Below are positions 44,908 through 54,008 of a DNA stretch of 64,000 bases, one piece after another. Positions within the stretch are counted from its first letter, which is position 1. Every line of letters begins with the position of its first letter. The notes under the pieces were generated by a model. It was given only the letters and a program-made list of their open reading frames with translations, ran no database searches and was not told where the DNA came from. Source of the DNA: an uncultured Pelosinus sp. (GTDB lineage: Bacteria; Bacillota; Negativicutes; UMGS1260). The stretch is from positions 62,001 to 126,000 of the forward strand of contig URQW01000001.1 of the NCBI GenBank assembly GCA_900550105.1, read 5' to 3'. Both the position numbers and the translations under genes were made by a program.

Positions 44908-45309
44908 TCACCCAAGCGCTTTTGCGACCACTTTTTCAGCAACTTCGCCATCCTCTTTTAGCCCGCCGATTCCTACGGCGCCAATAAGTACGCCATCTTG
45001 CAGCAGCGGTACACCGCCTGGCATAGCAACAAATTTCGCATCAGCAAAGTAGGAAATCTCTAAATTCTCTTGCTGTAGTCGCTGTAAGAAAGCCGCTGTA
45101 CTAACACCCATACGCGCTGCCGTATAGGCTTTTTGCGGCGTCAAAGCAATCGTAAGTAGCTTTGCACCGTCCACTTTATGAAATAAAACGAGAAAGCCGT
45201 CTTTATCACAGATGGCAATACTAAAAGGTTTCCCGCCATATTCTTTCGCTACAAGATCCTGGGCATAATCAGCCAGCTTCTTGGCTGTATCTAAAGTCAT
45301 TGTTGCCAC
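44908..45309 (-). CDS. GlcG/HbpS-like protein (DUF336)
   Basis: A 133-residue single-domain protein of the heme-binding/GlcG family (TLDTAKKLADYAQDLVAKE at the start, GGVPLLQDGVLIGAVGIGG near the end). The family appears in operons for glycolate, propanediol and other organic-acid breakdown; its function is still unclear and not all members bind heme. GTG at 45309 is chosen because AAGGAG sits 9 bases upstream; ATG three codons later is the alternative. It lies 38 bases after the BASS transporter gene. Confidence 0.8.
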   Translation of the reverse strand: MATMTLDTAKKLADYAQDLVAKEYGGKPFSIAICDKDGFLVLFHKVDGAKLLTIALTPQKAYTAARMGVSTAAFLQRLQQENLEISYFADAKFVAMPGGVPLLQDGVLIGAVGIGGLKEDGEVAEKVVAKALG

Positions 45310-45347
45310 TATACAAGACTCCTTTGCAATGTTATTGCTAGCATCAT

Positions 45348-46334
45348 TTAATGAGGCAGCACCTTGCCGCCCGCTTCGTCGGACGACTCGTTTTTCTGGG
45401 CATTTTTCTCTTCTTTTTCCCGCCAATAACTGGCAAGAGTAGGTCCTGTCACATTGTGAACAAGATTAAAGATCGCTGCAGGAATGAAGGCCAACGGCGC
45501 TAAGTGTGCTAACGCCAACGCCATAGCTAAGCCGCCGTTTTCCATACCAATTTCAAAGCTGAGCGCTTTCGCCTTAAATGGCGGCATTCCTACGCTACGA
45601 GCCGCCCAATACCCTGTCGTAAGCCCTAGTGTATTATGTAAAACTACAGCGACAAAAGCAATGACAGCTACATTCGCGAGCGAAGCGGCGCTTAAAGCAA
45701 AGCCCGACGTTGTTGTTACAAAAATAGCAATAACAGAAACAAGCGGAATCACCGGCATAATTTTATCAACAAACTCAGAAGCAAAAGCCCGGATCATCGC
45801 TCCTAAGAAAACCGGCACTAGAACAATCTTCAAGATATCGAACAAAATCGCTGAAGTATTGACAGGCACTATCGATCCTACTAAAAAAGCAAACATAAAG
45901 GGCGTAATAAATGGAGCAATGAGGGTATTAATTGTAGAAACAGTAATAGACAGTGCCGTATCTCCTTTGGCTAGAAAAGTCATAACATTACTGGCTACAC
46001 CGCTCGGACAACAGCCGACAAGAATTAGCCCAGCAGCCAAAACTGGTGGTAAATCAAGAATTTTTGTTAAACCAAAAGCAATAAAAGGCATAATCATGTA
46101 TCGCAAAACAATTCCCCAAAAAACATCTTTAGGACGAGAAAAAACAAGTTTGAAGTCATTGATCGAAACAGTCAACCCCATACTCAGCATAACCGCCATA
46201 ATACAGTAGGAGACATATTTTGATAAGGGCTTAAAGGGCTCGGGATTCATATAGGCGGCAATAACGCCCAGAACAATCCATACCGTAAAATATTTAGTAA
46301 TAAATTTTACGATATTCCCCAATTTTTCCAACAT
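45348..46334 (-). CDS. BASS-family sodium-dependent organic anion transporter
   Basis: A 328-residue, ten-TM protein of the bile acid:sodium symporter family. VGCCPSGVASNVMTFLAKGD contains the conserved sodium-site residues of the first discontinuous helix, and FEIGMENGGLAMALA the second. Bacterial BASS proteins carry pantoate, pyruvate, glycolate-like and related small acids. It probably imports the organic acid processed by the cluster. AAGGAGC precedes the ATG. The final 20 residues are hydrophilic. Confidence 0.87.
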   Translation of the reverse strand: MLEKLGNIVKFITKYFTVWIVLGVIAAYMNPEPFKPLSKYVSYCIMAVMLSMGLTVSINDFKLVFSRPKDVFWGIVLRYMIMPFIAFGLTKILDLPPVLAAGLILVGCCPSGVASNVMTFLAKGDTALSITVSTINTLIAPFITPFMFAFLVGSIVPVNTSAILFDILKIVLVPVFLGAMIRAFASEFVDKIMPVIPLVSVIAIFVTTTSGFALSAASLANVAVIAFVAVVLHNTLGLTTGYWAARSVGMPPFKAKALSFEIGMENGGLAMALALAHLAPLAFIPAAIFNLVHNVTGPTLASYWREKEEKNAQKNESSDEAGGKVLPH

Positions 46335-46379
46335 AAAATCCGCTCCTTTTTTGCTTTCTTCACTTCATCCTTGTTGATT

Positions 46380-47060
46380 TTATTGATGCGGTATCAAACC
46401 TTTGCTGATCAAAGCAGCCTGAAGCGCCGCCGCACCAAAACGCGGGCTTGACAAAACAGGTTTACGATACTTTTCATGAATGTATTCTTCGCAATAAGCC
46501 ATCGAACCTTGGGCAAATAAAATAACATCTACTTTATCAATAATTTCTCCAGCGTATTTTGTCATAAGCTCTTTAAATTCTTCCTGGTTTAATCCAAAAC
46601 CGCCGTCAACTAATACATCCACAAGCTCTACTGGTCGATTCATTTCCCGGGCTACGCGCAAAATCGTATTTTTCGTTGGCGCAAGCGTTGTCGGCAACGT
46701 TGCCATAACTCCGATTCGTTTCCCAAGCCTTACAGCCTCCCGACACATTTCTTCATCCACTCTCACGATCGGAATTCCTGTATATTTCGCTACAGCTTGA
46801 GCCGAATCAGCTACTTCACCAACAGAAGAACAAATATTTAAAATCGCATCAGCGCCAGCGCTAATGGCTTTCATATACATCGCCACAAGTCTTGCCGCTG
46901 GTTTAGCCGTTACATAACCAGCTTCACGTACATCAGCCAGAATCGACGGATCTTGATCACTGATCAGTTCAATATCTTTGGGCAGCAACTGACAAACTTC
47001 TTTTTCTACCAACTCAATCAATTCTGGTGTAGTGCTTGTATAAACCAAGGAAATTTTCAC
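46380..47060 (-). CDS. Aspartate/glutamate racemase-family protein
   Basis: A 226-residue protein of the Asp/Glu/hydantoin racemase superfamily. The two-cysteine logic of the family is visible: Cys in LNICSSVGEVADSA near residue 82 and, at the second site, FAQGSMAYCEEY near 186, where Ser/Met replace the usual Cys at the expected spot with a Cys three residues on. The start is GTG at 47060 with AGGAGGGG upstream. It is the first gene of the cluster. The substrate is unknown; racemising or isomerising an acid taken up by the BASS carrier is a possibility. Confidence 0.75.
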   Translation of the reverse strand: MKISLVYTSTTPELIELVEKEVCQLLPKDIELISDQDPSILADVREAGYVTAKPAARLVAMYMKAISAGADAILNICSSVGEVADSAQAVAKYTGIPIVRVDEEMCREAVRLGKRIGVMATLPTTLAPTKNTILRVAREMNRPVELVDVLVDGGFGLNQEEFKELMTKYAGEIIDKVDVILFAQGSMAYCEEYIHEKYRKPVLSSPRFGAAALQAALISKGLIPHQ

Positions 47061-47089
47061 AAAAACCCCTCCTCATATTGATCGGATGC

Positions 47090-47120
47090 AATATATACTA
47101 CGTATTACATACTACATCCT
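47090..47120 (-). promoter_or_regulatory. Candidate GntR operator upstream of the cluster
   Basis: TACTACG (47096-47102) and TACTACA (47110-47116) are repeated 14 bases apart, and GTAT-TAC-ATAC (47102-47112) is a small perfect palindrome between them. It lies 30-60 bases upstream of the first gene of the acid-sugar cluster. Confidence 0.45.
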
Positions 47121-47305
47121 ATGTTTAAATTCATTATGGCACATTTAAAGCATCCTGTAAATATAGATTATTAAGAATATTTACATTTCCAATTCTTCAA
47201 GTACTATTTTCTTATTTCAGCTCACTTCTTGGCTGTTTCTCGAATATGCTATAGCGTAAGCCTCTGTAAACAATCTTATGTAAAATAATGAAGTGGAGTG
47301 AGACT

Positions 47306-47611
47306 ATGAAACTAGAAGAAATTAAATTCGGTACTGTCACGATTTTAGTCAATGTCGGCGGTACTGCACCACTTGTAATAACAGGCACAGTCCTCGCTGA
47401 ACTGCCGCGTCATCATGACGATCCGCCAACGTGTTTCCCGAAAAAAATTGAAATTGACGGCGAAGTAACTGCCGAAGAAGAGTTCCTTATTGTCCGCGTC
47501 ACCTCTGCCGTTCTTCCGGCGGACTTCCCCTTAACAATCGCCGAATTAACGACAGACTTAGCGATCAATGTAAGTTCCATTATCCTTGTACTACCAGTTA
47601 CCGTCGTATAA
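47306..47611 (+). CDS. Unrecognised 102-residue beta-rich protein
   Basis: I do not recognise this protein. ATG at 47306 is preceded by GTGGAG at 7-8 bases, better than the ATG six codons upstream. It has no signal peptide, TM helix or cysteine pair (one Cys, in PPTCFP). It alternates hydrophobic and polar residues throughout, with repeated VTxxV stretches (GTVTILVNVGG, LIVRVTSAVLP, SIILVLPVTVV), which suggests a small all-beta domain. It stands alone between a divergent catabolic cluster and a terminator. In a spore former a coat or exosporium role is conceivable but unsupported. Confidence 0.7.
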   Translation: MKLEEIKFGTVTILVNVGGTAPLVITGTVLAELPRHHDDPPTCFPKKIEIDGEVTAEEEFLIVRVTSAVLPADFPLTIAELTTDLAINVSSIILVLPVTVV

Positions 47612-47619
47612 CTAACGTC

Positions 47620-47671
47620 TCAATAAAAAACGCCGATCGAAAGAAAATTCTTTCTGAATCGGCGTTTTTTT
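47620..47671. terminator. Bidirectional terminator, 102-residue gene / chemoreceptor 2
   Basis: Arms AAAAAACGCCGAT (47625-47637) and ATCGGCGTTTTTT (47658-47670) with inner GAAAGAA/TTCTTTC pairing. It is symmetrical between convergent genes. Confidence 0.9.
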
Positions 47672-47696
47672 ATTTCATTACAAATTATTGCGCTGT

Positions 47697-49424
47697 TTAT
47701 TCATATTGGAATTGCCGCAGCGTCCCTTTTAAGTCTTCCGCTAATCGTGCTAGCTCTTGGCTTGATGCGGCAAGCTCTTCTACCATAGAAGATTCTTTTT
47801 CCGTACCTAATGATATATTTTTAGTGGCGGCAGCCATCTGGGCGCCAATCTCATAAATTTCTTGCATGGCGTCAATCACTTCATCACTTTCACTGCTAAC
47901 GCTTTTCACAAAATCAGTTGTACGTAAAGTCTGCTGCGATACCTTTTCCACCGTAGCGGCAATTTCAACAAATTTGCTGACTGTGGCTTCTACAACTTGC
48001 GTGCCCGCAAGAATTTCGGTATTCCCCTCTTCCATAGCAACGATTGTTTCATTCGTACCATTTTGCACATCACGAATTAAAACGGCAATTTCTTTGGCAG
48101 CGGTCTGCGATTGCTCTGCCAAATTCCGTACTTCTGCCGCTACTACCGCAAAGCCGCGACCGCGATCTCCAGCATGAGCCGCTTCGATGGCGGCATTGAG
48201 CGCTAACAAATTGGTTTGACTGGCAATCCCGCCGATCGTATCGACCACGGAGCTGATCCGATCTGACTGCTCCCCTAAATTTTTAATAGCGGCAGTCAAC
48301 TGAGCTACACGCTGCTCAACATGTTTCATTTGATTCGTAGCTGCTTGAGCAGACTCTCTGCCTAATTGGGCCGCTGTAGCTGCATCCTGTGATGCAGCAG
48401 CCGTTTCATCAAGATTTACTGCCGCTTGCTGCATATTTTCTGTCATTTTGCGAATGACTGTTTCTGCTGTTTTAACCTTCTGCACCTGTCGCTGTGCACC
48501 ACTGGCAATTTGCACCGTAGCAGCAGCAATCTCTGTAGCTGAAGCGGCTGAGGCTTCAGAAATACCGCTCATTTCTTGTGAAGAAGCCGAGACAAGGTCA
48601 GCTGACTGGACAACCTTTCGAATCAGTCGCTGCATTTCCTGATTGATTAAGTGAAAGGCATTTGCTAAAATGCCGGATTCGTCTTTTGCTGCTAAATCAT
48701 TAGGAGCAACTGCCAGCGTAAAATCCCCCTTGGCAATAGCCGCTGCGTGAACGCCCGCACGCTGAATCGGCCTGGTCACAGCAAGCACAAGTAAAACACC
48801 CCAGGCGATTACAAGGAAGAGAACGATAACTACCACAGCAATAACTAGCCGCTTATTACTGACAAGTTTCGCTTCATTCTTTACTTTTAGCTGTGCTGAA
48901 GCCTCATTATTAAACTGAGCCAACTCTTCCAAATTACGAATGAAAGCTTCCGCTAGTGGACGAGCGGATTGATTATACAGTGCATAAGCCGCATTGTTAT
49001 TGTTTTGCAAAGCCAGCGCAATGATTTGATCGCGATACGTCATATACGCTTTTAAGTTCTGCTCCATTTCAGTCAGTTTACGACGCTCAAAATCAGTTAA
49101 AGGCGTGCTTTCAAACTGCTTTATGTTCTGACGAAATAGTGCGGCCCGTTGATCAATGCTTTGCAGCAATTCTCGTTTTTTCGCCAAATCAGTTGTAACC
49201 ATAGTTTCAAACAGATCTGTCTGAATGGCTCTCGTATAAGTAGCATTCTCATTCAGCCACTGCACAGGCAGCAGCCTTTCTTGATATAAAATAGCAATAT
49301 CATCATTAGCCGCCATAAGATGATAATAACCTAAAACCCCCACCGAACTTAGCGCTAGGGCGATAAAGGTGACAAAACCTAAGATCTTCACCGACATTTT
49401 TACATCAATGAGCCGTCGCATCAT
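47697..49424 (-). CDS. Methyl-accepting chemotaxis protein 2
   Basis: About 575 residues with TM1 near 10-30, a 4HB_MCP four-helix-bundle sensor (about 32-185), TM2 near 190-212, HAMP (about 213-265) and a full signalling domain. The tip is GGIASQTNLLALNAAIEAAHAGDRGRG, read in two parts. ATG at 49424 is about 9 bases from GGGGAA; a GTG nine bases upstream is too close. The 4HB sensor usually detects small metabolites; ligand unknown. No chemotaxis genes adjoin. Confidence 0.9.
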   Translation of the reverse strand: MMRRLIDVKMSVKILGFVTFIALALSSVGVLGYYHLMAANDDIAILYQERLLPVQWLNENATYTRAIQTDLFETMVTTDLAKKRELLQSIDQRAALFRQNIKQFESTPLTDFERRKLTEMEQNLKAYMTYRDQIIALALQNNNNAAYALYNQSARPLAEAFIRNLEELAQFNNEASAQLKVKNEAKLVSNKRLVIAVVVIVLFLVIAWGVLLVLAVTRPIQRAGVHAAAIAKGDFTLAVAPNDLAAKDESGILANAFHLINQEMQRLIRKVVQSADLVSASSQEMSGISEASAASATEIAAATVQIASGAQRQVQKVKTAETVIRKMTENMQQAAVNLDETAAASQDAATAAQLGRESAQAATNQMKHVEQRVAQLTAAIKNLGEQSDRISSVVDTIGGIASQTNLLALNAAIEAAHAGDRGRGFAVVAAEVRNLAEQSQTAAKEIAVLIRDVQNGTNETIVAMEEGNTEILAGTQVVEATVSKFVEIAATVEKVSQQTLRTTDFVKSVSSESDEVIDAMQEIYEIGAQMAAATKNISLGTEKESSMVEELAASSQELARLAEDLKGTLRQFQYE

Positions 49425-49597
49425 ACAGTTCACTTCCCCTTATTTATCTATAACCAGAATTTATTGTTGCAATGAACAGCGAATCATATAATTAGTCCCT
49501 CTTTTTCGCGAAATAGATACTGCCTAAAAAAAATAAGCTACTTACCCGATATTGTAAAGAAAGAAAAAGAGCGTGGTATTCTAAGACGCTAATGTAG

Positions 49598-49603
49598 TAT
49601 AAT
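49598..49603 (+). promoter_or_regulatory. Candidate -10 of purB
   Basis: TATAAT lies 68 bases upstream of the purB ATG; a weak -35 is 17 bases before it. The remaining purB upstream region shows no riboswitch-like structure. Confidence 0.4.
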
Positions 49604-49670
49604 AGGCATAGATTTTGAACGGCAATTTCCATAGCTGCTGTTAATTTAAGAAGAATGATGAGGGATAGAG

Positions 49671-51026
49671 ATGAGTATTAAATCGCTTACACCGCTGGAA
49701 GGGCGGTATGGAGCCATTACTGCGCCTCTAGGCGACTTTTTTTCGGAATGGGCTTTGATTAAATATCGGATTCATGTTGAAGTCGAATGGCTAATTGCCA
49801 TGGCTAGTAATTCGTCTTTTCCAGAAATCCGTTCATTTACCACAGAAGAAATCACTTTTTTACGTAACATCGTCGCTAATTTTGATGATACAGCGGCGGC
49901 AAGGATCAAAGAAATTGAACGAACGACAAACCATGATGTAAAAGCAGTAGAATATTTTTTACGCGAAACGCTTGGCGCTATGTCGCTGGCTGACATACTG
50001 GAATTTATACATTTTTCTTGCACCTCTGAAGATATTAACAACCTTTCCTATGCATTAATGCTGAAAGACGGCATCGAAAAAGTCTGGCTGCCAGCAGCAG
50101 AAAATTTGACTACAATCGTTGCCGAAATGGCAGAAGCCGATAAAAATGTTCCCATGCTGGCCCACACGCACGGTCAAGCAGCCTCACCGACAACCGTCGG
50201 CAAAGAGCTTGCGGTATTCGTATACCGTTGGCAGCGTCAATTAAAACAAATTCGCCTACAAGAATACTTAGGAAAATTCAACGGCGCCGTTGGCAACTTC
50301 AATGCCCACAGCATTGCTTACCCTGAAGCTGATTGGGAAGCGGTATCACGTGATTTTGTCGAAGGACTCGGATTGACCTATAATCCTTTGACTACCCAAA
50401 TTGAATCACATGACTATGTGGCAGAAGTCTTCCACGCCATGACCCGCTTCAATAATATTCTCCTCGACTTCGACCGCGACATGTGGCTCTATATTTCCAT
50501 GGGCTACTTCAAACAAAAAGCGATTGCTGGTGAAGTCGGTTCTTCCACCATGCCGCATAAAGTAAATCCGATCGACTTTGAAAACTCCGAAGCGAATCTG
50601 GGTTTAAGCAACGCTGTACTTGATCACTTAGCGAACAAACTGCCGATTTCCCGCTTGCAACGTGATTTGAGTGACTCTTCGGCCCAGCGCAATATTGGTA
50701 CAGGCATCGCCCATTCCCATCTAGCCATTACCTATACCTTAAAAGGTCTGAAGAAAACGGTCATCAATGAAGATGCCCTCTCCGAGCATTTAACTCATGC
50801 CTGGGAAGTACTGGCGGAAGCTGTGCAAACCGTCATGCGCAAACATGGTCATGCCAATTCCTACGATAAGCTCAAAGCCATTACTCGCGGCAAAGGCATC
50901 AGCGAAGAAGACATTAAAGCTTTCATCGCCAGTGTAGATCTGCCGGAAGCTGATAAGAAACGGCTACTTGCTTTGACTCCCTCGGAATACATCGGCATTG
51001 GCCCTGCTTTACTAAAACATATTTAA
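49671..51026 (+). CDS. purB: Adenylosuccinate lyase
   Basis: A 451-residue enzyme of the fumarase/aspartase superfamily that releases fumarate from SAICAR and adenylosuccinate in purine synthesis. The signature GEVGSSTMPHKVNPIDFENSE, with the catalytic serine loop, lies near residue 285, and HTHGQAASPTTVGKE near 165 contains the catalytic histidine. The N-terminus (SLTPLEGRYGAIT) marks the E. coli-like longer class rather than the B. subtilis class. It is monocistronic, outside any pur operon. Confidence 0.95.
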   Translation: MSIKSLTPLEGRYGAITAPLGDFFSEWALIKYRIHVEVEWLIAMASNSSFPEIRSFTTEEITFLRNIVANFDDTAAARIKEIERTTNHDVKAVEYFLRETLGAMSLADILEFIHFSCTSEDINNLSYALMLKDGIEKVWLPAAENLTTIVAEMAEADKNVPMLAHTHGQAASPTTVGKELAVFVYRWQRQLKQIRLQEYLGKFNGAVGNFNAHSIAYPEADWEAVSRDFVEGLGLTYNPLTTQIESHDYVAEVFHAMTRFNNILLDFDRDMWLYISMGYFKQKAIAGEVGSSTMPHKVNPIDFENSEANLGLSNAVLDHLANKLPISRLQRDLSDSSAQRNIGTGIAHSHLAITYTLKGLKKTVINEDALSEHLTHAWEVLAEAVQTVMRKHGHANSYDKLKAITRGKGISEEDIKAFIASVDLPEADKKRLLALTPSEYIGIGPALLKHI

Positions 51027-51049
51027 ACCGCTATAAATTTTAATTCAGT

Positions 51050-51097
51050 CTAGATAAAAAGCTCCTGCCTATAATAGGTCAGGAGCTTTTTATCTAG
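51050..51097. terminator. Bidirectional terminator between purB and GGDEF-EAL gene
   Basis: Eighteen-base arms (51050-51067 and 51080-51097) with core AAAAAGCTCCTG are perfectly complementary; the loop has its own CCTAT/ATAGG pairing. The TAG stop of the minus-strand gene lies inside the distal arm. Confidence 0.9.
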
Positions 51098-53844
51098 CTA
51101 TTATTATTTTGCAAAAACTGCATTGCTGCTTCTGCTGACACAGGCCGACTGAAGATGTAGCCTTGAATTCGATCACAATCCTTGGCTTTTAAATAGGCAA
51201 GCTGTCTTTCTGTTTCTACTCCCTCAGCTACAACATTGAGATTCATCATATGAGCCATAGCAATCATCGAAGCAATCATTTTCTCGCCTTGTCCATCAAC
51301 AGTAATCATATCAATAAAGGATTTATCAATTTTAAGCGTCTCTACAGGCAATTTGTGCAAATAAGTTAAAGAAGAATAGCCTGTGCCAAAATCATCCAAA
51401 GACATCCTGACACCAAACTCTTTCAGCCTTGTTAGCTTCTTTGTTGCATCCTCTATAGAAGTCAGTAAAAAGCTTTCCGTAATTTCAAGTTCCAGCTGCT
51501 GCGGTTTTATACCGACTTGAGTAATCGTTTGTTCGATAAACGAGAGAAATTCCGCATCATCAAGCTGTCTGGATGAAATATTAACAGCCACAGGAATCTG
51601 TTCCCATCCCTGCTCGGCAAGCTGCTTAGCAAATCGACAGGCTTCTTCAAAAACCCAGCGACCAATGCTATGAATCATTCCTGCCTGCTCTGCCAACGGA
51701 ATAAATAGAGACGGTGGAATGGCCCCATACTCAGAACTATTCCAGCGTAACAGAGCCTCAAAACCAGCGGTTCGCCCTTCACGCAACAGGATCTGCGGCT
51801 GATACACCAAAAAAAGCTCGCCTCGCGGCAAAGCATACCGCAGACCACTTGTTAAACGCATCTTTTCGTAGGCTGCAGTCTGCATCATTTTCGTATAAAA
51901 GCGCCAACAATTTTTGCCGCTTCGCTTGGCAGCGTACATGGCATTATCAGCATTTTTTACTACCTCTTCCATCGTATCGCCGTCAGCAGGATATGCAGCG
52001 ATGCCGATACTCGCAGACATGTGAAAATGCGTTTCCGCCACTGTATAGGTTTTTCCTAAAACCTCAAGTAACCGCACTACAGCAGTTTCAGCACTGCTGT
52101 AATCATGGCCATGTGGCAAAACTACAACAAATTCATCGCCCCCAACCCGCGCAACAAAAGCCTCGTTCCCCAAGGTTTCAATAATTCTTCGTCCTGTAGC
52201 AATAATAATTTCGTCACCACAACTATGACCATAAGTATCATTCACTAGCTTTAAATCATCTAAATCAACAAACAAGACAAACCCAGCAGTTTTTCCCTGC
52301 CGAGCTTTGTCTACTTCTTCCTGTAACCACTCTGTTAGATAGCGGCGATTTGGCAAATCCGTTAAAGGATCATAATAAGCCATACGCTGAATGACAGCGT
52401 CTTGACGACGGTGTTCTTTTTCAGCTAACCGAATCTCTGTATTATCTCGGACAACCACCATATGACAAGGCTCGCCTGCCACATAAATCAAGGAGGCCGA
52501 CAATTGCCCATAACGAACTTGCCCATCTTTACGCCGAAAAGGCACTTCCATATGGGAAATAGAACCGTACCGCTGTTGCTCGGCCGCCATCTTGTCTCGT
52601 TCAGCTGGATCAACCCAAATTCCTAAATCAATCGCTTTTTTCCCAATGACTTCTTCCCGAGAAAAACCACTCATCCGAACAAAGCCTTCATTCACCTCAA
52701 GATAAGTTCCATCCATTCGGCTGATCGTAATTGTATCAGGACTCAGATAGAATGCCTGAGAAAATTTTTCTTCGGACAAGCGCAGACCTTCAGCAATTCT
52801 TTGGCGCTCTTTTACTTCCGCTTGCAAGGCGCTTACAAGCTCGGCATTACGCAAGGACAAAGCAGCAAGATCAGCAAATCGGCGCAAAAGAATCAATTCA
52901 TCCTCTGCAAGACGCTTTTCCGGTTCGGTAAAGGCAACGCCAATGGCGCCAAACATCTTCTCAGCATCTTTTAACGGTACCACAACAAAATAATGAACGG
53001 CATCAAAAATACGGTCAGGTAGTCGTTTTTCCCAACGGCAATAATCTCTTACTTCAACAACTTCACCAGTTTGATGGGCCTCACCAACAATACCTTCAGA
53101 CAGATTTCCTCCTACTAAAAGACCAGTAAATATGCCAGTACCTATTTTCAGCTGAAAGTGCTCCTTAGCCTCATCGACAAAATGAATAAAACTATTGGGG
53201 GCATTGAAAATTTCATTAATACTCCCAACAATTTTCCGTAATGAATCTTCCAAGTTAAGATCTTTAATCAGATCTAAGGCTACATCATGCAGTAAATTCA
53301 ATACCCGATTTTGTTGATATAACTTATCTTCCTTGCTCATGAGTTCATCAAATTGCTGTCGCAGTTCTTCTTCCGTAGCTGTCAGCTCTTCATAAGCAGC
53401 CAAAAGATCCTCATGAAGCATCTGATACTTTCTTTCGCTTCTTTGCAGCACACGGCCTGACGTTGATACACTTAAATCTTTCACGGAACTTATTAAAACG
53501 CTACTGCCATTCCATTTAGCCCGTTGAAAACTGATTTCAACAGGAAAAAGCCCGCCATCGCGCCGACGGTGAACCGTTTGCAAAACAATAGGCGTCTTTC
53601 GGCCTGCATTTAGTTGTGCCGCAACGGTTTCTGCTTTCTCCGGAGCATACAGATCAGCCGCAGTCAAAATACAAAACTCACTTGCCAAATAACCATAAAG
53701 CAAAGAAGCCGCTTCATTGTTGTATAAAATTTTTCCCTGATTATCAATAACCAGGATTCCATCATCAACCTGCTCTGAAAAAATTTGAAATCCATCACAA
53801 TCAAATAAGGTTTCAATTTGCTTTTCCGGTTCTTGCTTATACAA
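51094..53844 (-). CDS. PAS-GAF-PAS-GGDEF-EAL c-di-GMP turnover protein
   Basis: A 916-residue cytoplasmic signalling protein with PAS (about 15-130), coiled coil (about 135-185), GAF (about 190-340), PAS (about 355-475), GGDEF (about 485-640) and EAL (about 660-905). Both catalytic signatures look intact (VGGDEFVVV; FEALLRW with DDFGTGYSSL), so it may both make and degrade c-di-GMP, with direction set by the sensors. No TM segment is seen. The start is TTG at 53844, 9 bases after AAGGAG; no ATG lies near. It may affect pili through PilB or surface attachment through TpsA; that is inference. Confidence 0.9.
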   Translation of the reverse strand: MYKQEPEKQIETLFDCDGFQIFSEQVDDGILVIDNQGKILYNNEAASLLYGYLASEFCILTAADLYAPEKAETVAAQLNAGRKTPIVLQTVHRRRDGGLFPVEISFQRAKWNGSSVLISSVKDLSVSTSGRVLQRSERKYQMLHEDLLAAYEELTATEEELRQQFDELMSKEDKLYQQNRVLNLLHDVALDLIKDLNLEDSLRKIVGSINEIFNAPNSFIHFVDEAKEHFQLKIGTGIFTGLLVGGNLSEGIVGEAHQTGEVVEVRDYCRWEKRLPDRIFDAVHYFVVVPLKDAEKMFGAIGVAFTEPEKRLAEDELILLRRFADLAALSLRNAELVSALQAEVKERQRIAEGLRLSEEKFSQAFYLSPDTITISRMDGTYLEVNEGFVRMSGFSREEVIGKKAIDLGIWVDPAERDKMAAEQQRYGSISHMEVPFRRKDGQVRYGQLSASLIYVAGEPCHMVVVRDNTEIRLAEKEHRRQDAVIQRMAYYDPLTDLPNRRYLTEWLQEEVDKARQGKTAGFVLFVDLDDLKLVNDTYGHSCGDEIIIATGRRIIETLGNEAFVARVGGDEFVVVLPHGHDYSSAETAVVRLLEVLGKTYTVAETHFHMSASIGIAAYPADGDTMEEVVKNADNAMYAAKRSGKNCWRFYTKMMQTAAYEKMRLTSGLRYALPRGELFLVYQPQILLREGRTAGFEALLRWNSSEYGAIPPSLFIPLAEQAGMIHSIGRWVFEEACRFAKQLAEQGWEQIPVAVNISSRQLDDAEFLSFIEQTITQVGIKPQQLELEITESFLLTSIEDATKKLTRLKEFGVRMSLDDFGTGYSSLTYLHKLPVETLKIDKSFIDMITVDGQGEKMIASMIAMAHMMNLNVVAEGVETERQLAYLKAKDCDRIQGYIFSRPVSAEAAMQFLQNNNS

Positions 53845-54008
53845 CGGAGCACTCTCCTTGGGGCCGCAACATACTAGCGCCTACTGTCTATTTACTGGGA
53901 AGTTTCTGTTTCAGCCTCTAAAAATCCTTTGTGCTCAAAAAAAGAAAATGCTCGAAATAAGCAAGACTAATCTACACTCAGAATCAACAGCTAATCTAAA
54001 AATCTACC

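Noticed and set aside
45484..46209. 241-codon plus-strand frame opposite the BASS transporter
   Set aside because: It has no ribosome binding site and no recognisable domain, and it lies wholly within a clear transporter gene on the minus strand.
47136..47151. TGGCACATTTAAAGCA as a second sigma-54 promoter
   Set aside because: Spacing is right, but the -12 element lacks the TT before GC and no activator gene is adjacent; the site is 155 bases before the nearest plus-strand gene.
47697..49424. Chemoreceptor genes as evidence for a local chemotaxis or flagellar cluster
   Set aside because: No cheA, cheW, cheY or flagellar genes occur in the window.
49524..49551. Flagellar-sigma-like TAAA-N16-CCCGATAT on the plus strand
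   Set aside because: It points toward purB, a purine gene with no reason for such control, and the spacer is one base longer than usual.
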